This document shows, one piece after another, positions 6,227-11,924 of a stretch of 11,924 nucleotides of DNA. Every line of letters starts with the position of its first letter. Position 1 is the stretch's first letter. Below the pieces are notes generated by a model. The model saw only the letters and a list, made by a program, of their open reading frames with translations, ran no database searches and had not been told where the DNA came from. Made by a program: the position numbers and the translations under genes. Location of the stretch: assembly GCA_028693885.1 (NCBI GenBank), contig JAQUUM010000022.1, positions 1 through 11,924 of the forward strand, written 5' to 3'. Source of the DNA: Bacilli bacterium. Lineage in GTDB: Bacteria; Bacillota_I; Bacilli_A; ML615J-28; CAG-698.

Positions 6227-7755
6227 AAACTACTCCATCTAAATTTCAAAACTCTATTTCTTTCTTCTTTTGTTAAAATACAAACAAAACTAAAAACTAC
6301 ATAAACTAAACTAATAAGTACAATTTTGACAACCAAGTTTTTAATCGAAAATTCATCTATTACTTGTTTTACAAATATACCAAATGCAAAAGTAACCACC
6401 ATAGGTATGATTGATCTTAAATGAACTTTTTTATAAAAGTTTAACATATTAAAGCCAATTATTTTATGGTAAAAAATGCTCATAATTATTACTTGGCCAA
6501 TCATGCTACCAATGAAAATTGAAATTGCTGCGCCTAACGCTCCATAATTTGGAATTAGAAAAATTGCTGAAATTAATGTTATCACTAAAGAAATTACTAA
6601 CGATACTGCATAATATTTTACTTTTTTAACCACTAATAAATATGTATAAGCTATTCCAAAGGTATACGTAAAGAGACCTGCAGCTACTAAGAAAAAACCA
6701 ACGAATGCTGCAGATTCTAAATCCGCACCAACCCATAGATTTACAAATTCAGGTCCTAATAAATAAAAGCCTAAAATTATTAATCCCATAAAGAATAATT
6801 GAAACCTACCAACTGAAACCATTGTTTGATTTATTTCATCAATTTTCCCATCAATATTTAGTTTAGTTATTTTAGGCAAGAAAAGTCCATTTAAAGCATT
6901 AGAAAAGGTCCATATATATCCTTCAATTGACAAAGCAATTGTAAAAAGTGCAATTTCATTGGTTCCAGAAAAAAACCCTAATAATGATGGAACTATATTA
7001 TATGTTAATCTTTGAGCAACAATTACAATCATAGTCCAACCAGAAAATGTAATGATTGATTTATACATTTTCTTACTAACTTTAACAATTTTAAAATCAA
7101 ATAATCTATTCTTAAGTATATAAATAAATTTAACTATAATTGTAACCGTTCCAGCTGCAATATAAGCAAAAACCAACCCATAAACATCAAAATCAAAGAC
7201 TAACGCAATCGTAGTTGCAACAATAATCGTTAACTTATTTATTAATTCAACAATTTTAATAAATATAAATCTACCGTTACCAATTAAAATACCATTGAAC
7301 GGACTAAAAAAGACATGATATGAACAAAATAAGGCTGAAAAAATAAATACGTTTTTAAATTTAGATAATTCATTTTGAGTTAATTCAGCATATATTTTAT
7401 CTATATTAAAATATATAACCATTAGACTCAAAAAAATCACTGATGCAATAACTAAAAATATTTTTGTTATTGCATTAAATAATTCTCTCATTTTATCATC
7501 ATTATTTTCAAATTTATACTTTGAAACATATCTTGATATAGTTTCACCTAATCCAAAATCAATCGAGAAAAAACTAATTATTGAAAGAGTTAAAGTATAT
7601 ATCGCATAACTAGATTTCCCCACATTTGAAATAATCCAAGGCAAATAAATAACCCCAAAAAGAATATTTAAAATAATTAAAAAATATGAGAAAACAGCTG
7701 CGGTTTTAATTCTATTGTTTGATTCTATTTTTATATCCTTAATTGGTTCATTCAT
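6211..7755 (-). CDS. wzx: Wzx-type oligosaccharide flippase
   Basis: Predicted to move the undecaprenyl-diphosphate-linked repeat across the cytoplasmic membrane. The 514-residue protein is almost entirely hydrophobic helices with short loops, as expected for the MATE/MOP-superfamily polysaccharide translocases with about 12-14 segments. The first helix is about residues 19-40, followed by ISNVGKSSYAIYTL and the loop DFGLGETISRYVSKY (66-80), a pattern common in low-GC Gram-positive Wzx proteins. The C-terminus is short and basic (RWSSLWKKN). It begins seven bases after the HlpA-like gene and overlaps the GT2 gene by 16 bp. The SD before 7755 is weak (only GAGACGTG-like sequence), so it may rely on coupling. 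Flippases and polymerases both have many helices, but these loop motifs and this length separate it from the Wzy candidate. Confidence 0.92.
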   Translation of the reverse strand: MNEPIKDIKIESNNRIKTAAVFSYFLIILNILFGVIYLPWIISNVGKSSYAIYTLTLSIISFFSIDFGLGETISRYVSKYKFENNDDKMRELFNAITKIFLVIASVIFLSLMVIYFNIDKIYAELTQNELSKFKNVFIFSALFCSYHVFFSPFNGILIGNGRFIFIKIVELINKLTIIVATTIALVFDFDVYGLVFAYIAAGTVTIIVKFIYILKNRLFDFKIVKVSKKMYKSIITFSGWTMIVIVAQRLTYNIVPSLLGFFSGTNEIALFTIALSIEGYIWTFSNALNGLFLPKITKLNIDGKIDEINQTMVSVGRFQLFFMGLIILGFYLLGPEFVNLWVGADLESAAFVGFFLVAAGLFTYTFGIAYTYLLVVKKVKYYAVSLVISLVITLISAIFLIPNYGALGAAISIFIGSMIGQVIIMSIFYHKIIGFNMLNFYKKVHLRSIIPMVVTFAFGIFVKQVIDEFSIKNLVVKIVLISLVYVVFSFVCILTKEERNRVLKFRWSSLWKKN

Positions 7756-7762
7756 TTTTGTT

Positions 7763-8773
7763 TCACGTCTCTTTTTTATTCCTTTTTTTCTTCTTTAATT
7801 TATGCTTCAATCCAATAATACCTTCATATCTTAATAGTTTTAAAGCTGTTATAACTTTTCTTCTAAAAGCTATTAATGGATGTCCGACACCTGTTATTTT
7901 CCTAGCTTTTTTTGCATAATCTTTGTCTTCTATAAAATATTCATTATGCACTAACGGAAAATTAAGTTCATATGTTTTCATATAATACATTTTTTGAACT
8001 TCCTTTGGCATAGTAATGTAAGAGTTCTCATGTTGCGACTCATTAACGCATCCAATATTTGAAATCATATTATATTTTGAAACAACTGAGACTCTACTAT
8101 TCAAAAATTTGTCTAATCCGAAATAATATTCAAATCCTGCTTTATGACCATCGCTTTCACCATATTTCACATAATTTACAACTCTTTTATAAATAGAACG
8201 ATCCATGTTTTTCTTTAGACATTTTAATATATATTCATTCTTACCATAACTATGCTCACGGTCAAAACTAAGGTAAGTTCTTCTCCATAAACCGAATCCC
8301 CAAATTGAAGTTTCTTTTGAATAAAAGTAACTGCAATTTAAATTTTTAGGATATACATCTAAAAAATTCATCCCAGATATTTGTTGAATCCTTTGATCAT
8401 CTTTAAATTTTTCAAGAAGTTCTTCCATAAAATAGAAAAACGATACGCTAGGTACTACATCATCTTCTAAAATTATACACCTATCATAATCTTTAAAAAC
8501 TTTATCCATAGACGACCACAACATTTTATACAATCCTTGATTAACCGTTTCATATAATCTAATTACACTACATTCCCAATCAATCTCAGAAACAACTTTT
8601 CTACTTTCCATAACTCTTTCTTTTTCACCTTCAACAAACTCTCTTGGTGCGTCAGAAACTAAAAATAAAACATTAGGTTTTACTCTCTTTAAAACTTCAA
8701 ATACTTTTTTTAAAGTATCAGGTCTTGAAAAAACAAACAATAATACAGGCACATTTAATTTATTTCTAATCAA
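7763..8773 (-). CDS. Putative glycosyltransferase, HlpA-like (GT-A fold)
   Basis: A 336-residue protein of a family often labelled 'hemolytic protein HlpA-like', but built like a nucleotide-diphospho-sugar transferase. It has VPVLLFVFSRPDTLKKVF (8-25), LVSDAPRE (38-45), a VNQGLYKMLWSSMD segment (77-90) and the likely metal-binding EDD (103-105) in ILEDDVVPSVSFF. IWGFGLWRR (157-165) follows, corresponding to the family's WGWATWRR-like block. The C-terminus is very basic (KHKLKKKKRNKKET), suggesting membrane association. The likely role is one glycosyl transfer in repeat-unit assembly; donor and linkage are unknown. The start is TTG at 8773 in a TTGA overlap with the wzy stop, preceded by AAGAGG seven bases upstream. 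An in-frame TGA a few codons upstream leaves no ATG or GTG alternative. Confidence 0.8.
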   Translation of the reverse strand: MIRNKLNVPVLLFVFSRPDTLKKVFEVLKRVKPNVLFLVSDAPREFVEGEKERVMESRKVVSEIDWECSVIRLYETVNQGLYKMLWSSMDKVFKDYDRCIILEDDVVPSVSFFYFMEELLEKFKDDQRIQQISGMNFLDVYPKNLNCSYFYSKETSIWGFGLWRRTYLSFDREHSYGKNEYILKCLKKNMDRSIYKRVVNYVKYGESDGHKAGFEYYFGLDKFLNSRVSVVSKYNMISNIGCVNESQHENSYITMPKEVQKMYYMKTYELNFPLVHNEYFIEDKDYAKKARKITGVGHPLIAFRRKVITALKLLRYEGIIGLKHKLKKKKRNKKET

Positions 8774-9951
8774 AATGCAACCTCTTTCTCACCAAACATT
8801 ACTTCTTTATTAGTTTCATCTTTTGTACTCATCATAAAAAATAGAAAGCCAAAAACGATAACCCAAATATTTCTATAAAAAGTATCTTCAAATGAACCAT
8901 GTAAAAAAAGTAAAGCAAAGGCAATAATTGAAATTTTATTAATATGTTTATTATTGCTACATATTTTTTTAGAAATCATAGTTAAAAAATAACCAGTAAA
9001 AATTAAAAACGAAGTTATACCATATCCCCAAACAAAACTGAAATATATATTATGTCCTCCTTGAGAAGTATATAAGAAATCATCCATATTAAGATAATTA
9101 CTACTTAAGAAAAGGGGAAGGTTATTTGGAACTTCAATCCAAAGAAGCTCTCTATTTGTAAAAACCGTTCTTCCTAAAAAACTTATATTTGAAGATCCAA
9201 GCAAATTCCAAGCAACCATATAAACAATAGGAAAAATAATTGGAAATAACATTGCTATAAATATCATAGATTGAAAAACAACTTTGTTAATGTTTTTCCT
9301 TAGCAATACAAATACAGCCAAAACTCCAAACATTGTTGCTATTATAAAAGAAGTTCTTGATCCTGTAAAATACAAGAAAACAAATGATAAAAGTAATGAA
9401 ATCCCACCTATCACCCTAAATACTGTTTTTTTCTCTAAAAATAAACATAATACATTATTCATGAAAACTATTAAAATGTACAAAGCAAAACTGTTTTGAT
9501 TCTCAAAACCAAATTTTAATTCCCCATGACTAGTAATAGCAAAATCAAAAAATAGTCCGAATAGTAATATAAACGGTAAAAAGAAATATAGTTTATTAAA
9601 ATGCTTTATTTCATCTAATCCAATATTTGAACCATAAGAAATATAAATAATTAAAATTATTGATATTAGCGCCCCATACTCCGCAAAGTTATTTTCAAAC
9701 ATATCTATATTAAAGCCTATCAATGCCCCTAAAAAGGGAATCAATATCAAAATAAAAATGATCAGAATTCTATCTCTAAAAAAATTTTTATATGCTGTAA
9801 CTGCAAACCAAATAATCAATAAAATAAAAGTAGCATCTAGAAATACACTATAAAATCTATATAAAGCAAAAGCATATGAAATAAACATAAGAAACAATAA
9901 ACAATAGATAACAGCAAAATAAACTTTAGGGTTTAAAATAATTTTTTTCAT
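8770..9951 (-). CDS. wzy: Wzy-type polysaccharide polymerase (O-antigen ligase/polymerase family)
   Basis: Predicted to join flipped repeat units on the outer face of the cytoplasmic membrane. The 393-residue protein has about ten or eleven hydrophobic segments and one long hydrophilic loop at about residues 252-302. Wzy_C-like features are visible: NQNSFALY (151-158), TGSRTSF (196-202), LGRTVFTNRELLW (259-271) and GGHNIYFSFVWGYG (298-311). Such families show little overall identity, and assignment rests on this architecture plus the nearby wzx. A ligase role is less likely in a low-GC Gram-positive, but the sequence alone does not exclude it. The ATG at 9951 overlaps the GT4 stop as ATGA, with AGGG upstream. 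The gene ends in a TTGA overlap with the next gene. Confidence 0.86.
   Translation of the reverse strand: MKKIILNPKVYFAVIYCLLFLMFISYAFALYRFYSVFLDATFILLIIWFAVTAYKNFFRDRILIIFILILIPFLGALIGFNIDMFENNFAEYGALISIILIIYISYGSNIGLDEIKHFNKLYFFLPFILLFGLFFDFAITSHGELKFGFENQNSFALYILIVFMNNVLCLFLEKKTVFRVIGGISLLLSFVFLYFTGSRTSFIIATMFGVLAVFVLLRKNINKVVFQSMIFIAMLFPIIFPIVYMVAWNLLGSSNISFLGRTVFTNRELLWIEVPNNLPLFLSSNYLNMDDFLYTSQGGHNIYFSFVWGYGITSFLIFTGYFLTMISKKICSNNKHINKISIIAFALLFLHGSFEDTFYRNIWVIVFGFLFFMMSTKDETNKEVMFGEKEVAF
8781..8786 (-). promoter_or_regulatory. Ribosome binding site selecting a TTG start (8773)
   Basis: AAGAGG on the minus strand, seven bases before TTG at 8771-8773. The upstream frame is closed by TGA within a few codons, so TTG is the only usual start codon available. 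Confidence 0.6.
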
Positions 9952-11066
9952 AATTTTGCCCTACCTAGAACTAATGCATCATAATAATTTTGTAATTCTT
10001 CTGATTGTTTTTTGATTGAATAACCAGACTCTTCTATATCAACTATGTTAACCTTCCTATCGTATTTAGAAGTATTCACAATATGATTAACCCATAAGTT
10101 TATTTTGTTTTTACTAATAAAGTCAACTTTACCTAAAATATTAACTTCAAACGGAACTTTTGTTGAAGCAATACACTTTAATCCATTTGCTTGAGCTTCA
10201 ACTAATACAATACCTAAGCCTTCAAAATTTGAGGGCAAACAAAAGATATCAAAAATATTATAATAATCATAAATATTTTTTAAAGCATCGATAAATAAAA
10301 TATTGTTTTCAATACTTAATTTTCGAGAATATGATTTTATTTTATTTTTCAAGTGACCATCTCCAATCAACACCAATAAAGTATTCTTTTTTTTACTATT
10401 AATCTTTTTAATCAATCTAATTAGAAACTTATGATTTTTTTGATAATCAAATCTTCCTATATGACCAATGACAAACTTATCTTCAATTTTATATTCTTTT
10501 TTTATTTCCTTTTTTTTCTCTTCATCAAAGATAAATTTTTCATAATCGATTGCATTTGGAAAAATTTTAACTTGATGTTTTTTTATTTTCTTTTTCCCAA
10601 ATAACCATTTTCCTGCTAATGAAGAACAAGCTATATAATCAGTTGCATAGAATTTAATTAAGAATCTTGCAATTTCATTCAAAAACCATTTTAAGACATT
10701 ATTAGTTAAATGTCTTGTATTATGACTATGCGCAATTCTTACCTTTACTTTACGCTTTTTTGCAATTTTAAGTGCTATTGCCCCCATAGCATCTAAATGA
10801 GAATGTATAATATCGTAATTACCATTAGCTATTATAGAATCAATTTGTTTATAATTACTAATTGGATGTCTTCCTCTATTAGGTACATTATAAATTTTCA
10901 TACCCATATTTAAAATCTCTTGATCATGGATTCCAGAATCATAACCATCAATTACAAACTCAATCTTAAATTTATTAGTATCAAAAAGCCTAATGTTATT
11001 CATTATAAATGATTCAATTCCGCCCAAACTCATAGGGCCACCTACTAAATATAAAATTTTTATCAT
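9948..11066 (-). CDS. Glycosyltransferase family 4 (GT-B fold)
   Basis: Predicted retaining glycosyltransferase acting on the lipid-linked repeat. The 372-residue protein opens with ILYLVGGPMSLGGIESFI (4-21), the glycine loop typical of GT4. IIHSHLD (86-92) and IAHSHNTRH (111-119) follow, then FPNAID (169-174), the linker strand GHIGRFDYQKNH (201-212), VLIGDGHLK (232-240) and the donor-binding EX7E motif EGLGIVLVE (282-290). It resembles EpsF/CapM-like capsule transferases in layout, but donor and linkage cannot be assigned. The start at 11066 has AGGGG five bases upstream. A 58-bp AT-rich gap separates it from galE, and it overlaps wzy by four bases. Lysine-rich stretches give several long A-tracts in the gene (A8 at 10387-10394 and 10510-10517). 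Confidence 0.92.
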   Translation of the reverse strand: MIKILYLVGGPMSLGGIESFIMNNIRLFDTNKFKIEFVIDGYDSGIHDQEILNMGMKIYNVPNRGRHPISNYKQIDSIIANGNYDIIHSHLDAMGAIALKIAKKRKVKVRIAHSHNTRHLTNNVLKWFLNEIARFLIKFYATDYIACSSLAGKWLFGKKKIKKHQVKIFPNAIDYEKFIFDEEKKKEIKKEYKIEDKFVIGHIGRFDYQKNHKFLIRLIKKINSKKKNTLLVLIGDGHLKNKIKSYSRKLSIENNILFIDALKNIYDYYNIFDIFCLPSNFEGLGIVLVEAQANGLKCIASTKVPFEVNILGKVDFISKNKINLWVNHIVNTSKYDRKVNIVDIEESGYSIKKQSEELQNYYDALVLGRAKL

Positions 11067-11124
11067 GATTACCCCTACGAATTAAATTTTTTAAAACAAT
11101 TTGAATACTAAATATTTATTTTTA
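11067..11124 (-). other. 58-bp intergenic gap between galE and the GT4 gene
   Basis: Very AT-rich. It holds the SD (AGGGG) of the GT4 gene but no GC-rich hairpin with a T-run and no convincing -35/-10 pair with 16-18-bp spacing on the minus strand. I treat galE and the GT4 gene as one transcription unit. Confidence 0.45.
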
Positions 11125-11924
11125 TTATTTATAGTTTTTCTCAAAATTCCAAGCATCTCTTACCATATCTTCAATTGTATGTTCTGCTTTCCAACCTAAT
11201 TCTTTATAGGCTTTTGTTGCATCTGCGAAGCATATTGCAACATCACCTTTTCTTCTTTCAACTATTTCGTAAGGTATTTTAATATTACTAATTTTTTCAA
11301 AAGCATTAATTAATTCTAAAACAGATGTCCCTTTACCAGTCCCTAAATTATAAACATTAACACCTATCTTAATATTTTCTAAAGCTTTTATATGGCCTTT
11401 GGCCAAATCCATTACATGAATATAATCTCTAACACCAGTTCCATCAACTGTTTCATAATCATCTCCGAAAACTTTTAATGATTTTATTTTATTACTTGCA
11501 ACTTGTGTAATAAAAGGCATTAAATTATTAGGAAGACCATTAGGAGCTTCACCAAGCAATCCGCTTGGATGAGCACCAATAGGATTAAAATATCTAAGTA
11601 ATGAAATGGCTAAATGAGGATAGGCTACAGATGCATCTATCAAGATTTTTTCATTAATTACTTTTGTTTCTCCATATGGATTGGTCGTTTTCCCCACTGC
11701 CATAGTTTCTTTTAATGGACTCTCATTTTCTCCATACACTGTAGCAGATGATGAAAAAACAAACCTTTCAACATTATACTCAATAGCACACTTAATTAAA
11801 CAAATCGTACTAACAACGTTATTATAATAATATTCAAGTGGTTTAGAAATTGATTCACTAACTGCTTTTAGCCCTGCAAAATGTATAATTCCATCAAACT
11901 TATTTCTAGCAAAAATTTCCTTCA
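11125..11924 (-). CDS. galE: UDP-glucose 4-epimerase, C-terminal 265 residues (5' end beyond window)
   Basis: Interconverts UDP-Glc and UDP-Gal, and possibly the N-acetyl forms. The open frame continues to the right edge without a stop, so about 66-70 N-terminal residues, including the NAD glycine motif, lie outside. In the visible part, HFAGLKAVSES (14-24) is the canonical GalE segment. The catalytic SSSATVYG (57-64) is followed by the YxxxK pair in NPYGETK (Y83, K87), then LRYFNPIGAHPSG, GTGVRDYIHVMDLAKGHI, YNLGTGKGTSVLELI and RKGDVAICFAD. An internal GTG at 11739 is the valine of SSSATVYG and must not be taken as the start. As the first visible gene of the operon, it probably supplies UDP-Gal or UDP-GalNAc for the polymer. 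Whether it accepts UDP-GlcNAc cannot be judged here. Confidence 0.95.
   Translation of the reverse strand, partial: KEIFARNKFDGIIHFAGLKAVSESISKPLEYYYNNVVSTICLIKCAIEYNVERFVFSSSATVYGENESPLKETMAVGKTTNPYGETKVINEKILIDASVAYPHLAISLLRYFNPIGAHPSGLLGEAPNGLPNNLMPFITQVASNKIKSLKVFGDDYETVDGTGVRDYIHVMDLAKGHIKALENIKIGVNVYNLGTGKGTSVLELINAFEKISNIKIPYEIVERRKGDVAICFADATKAYKELGWKAEHTIEDMVRDAWNFEKNYK

Noticed and set aside
9284..9499. Plus-strand open frame of 71 codons
   Set aside because: It is antisense to wzy in low-complexity AT-rich sequence, with no SD or family signature.
11125..11739. A short 204-residue GalE starting at GTG 11739
   Set aside because: That GTG encodes the valine of the catalytic SSSATVYG motif. 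The same frame continues through HFAGLKAVSES to the right edge, so the gene is cut by the window, not truncated.
1..11924. Mycoplasma-type genetic code (TGA = Trp)
   Set aside because: TGA ends rmlB, rmlA, the aminotransferase, the HlpA-like gene, wzy and the GT4 gene exactly at family-typical lengths, and Trp is encoded by TGG.
1..11924. CRISPR array, tRNA/rRNA, toxin-antitoxin, phage-defence genes or integrase
   Set aside because: Coding density is nearly complete, with gaps of at most 58 bp, and no regular spaced repeats or matching protein motifs were seen.

Overview
This window is the interior of a surface-polysaccharide (capsule, exopolysaccharide or O-unit type) biosynthesis operon. 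All twelve genes lie on the minus strand, so the operon is read from high to low coordinates, and it runs off both ends of the window. Base composition is strongly AT-rich, and A/T-ending codons dominate (AGA for Arg, TTA for Leu). Shine-Dalgarno sites are mostly good (AGGAG/AAGGA), and TGA is used as a real stop at the end of six genes, so the genetic code is standard. Together this suggests a low-GC member of the Bacillota or a related standard-code lineage. I cannot name a genus.

Layout in transcription order: galE (5' end beyond the right edge); a GT4 glycosyltransferase; the Wzy-type polymerase; an HlpA-like putative glycosyltransferase starting at TTG; the Wzx flippase; a GT2 glycosyltransferase; a left-handed beta-helix acetyltransferase starting at GTG; a DegT-family aminotransferase; rmlA; rmlB; a TviB/WbpO-type UDP-N-acetylhexosamine 6-dehydrogenase; and the first 60 codons of another glycosyltransferase at the left edge. 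Most junctions are short gaps or overlaps (ATGA three times, TTGA once, 14 bp and 16 bp once each). The longest gaps are 57 and 58 bp. I see no internal terminator, mobile element, RNA gene or CRISPR.

How the genes fit together: RmlA and RmlB make dTDP-4-keto-6-deoxy-D-glucose. No rmlC/rmlD (rhamnose) or 3,4-ketoisomerase (3-amino sugars) accompanies them. Instead an aminotransferase and an acetyltransferase sit directly upstream, which points to a dTDP-4-acetamido-4,6-dideoxyhexose, most likely dTDP-Qui4NAc by the VioA/VioB route. GalE and the 6-dehydrogenase could supply UDP-Gal or UDP-GalNAc and a UDP-HexNAc uronic acid. The polymer is therefore predicted to be acidic and to contain an N-acetylated 6-deoxyamino sugar. 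Three complete transferases plus one partial one would assemble the lipid-linked repeat, Wzx would flip it and Wzy would polymerise it. The initiating phosphoglycosyltransferase and the chain-length regulators are not in this window. The region looks like a normal serotype-type locus rather than a new kind of system. The points most worth checking are the predicted sugar, the uncharacterised HlpA-like enzyme and the extreme AT content of the GT2 gene.
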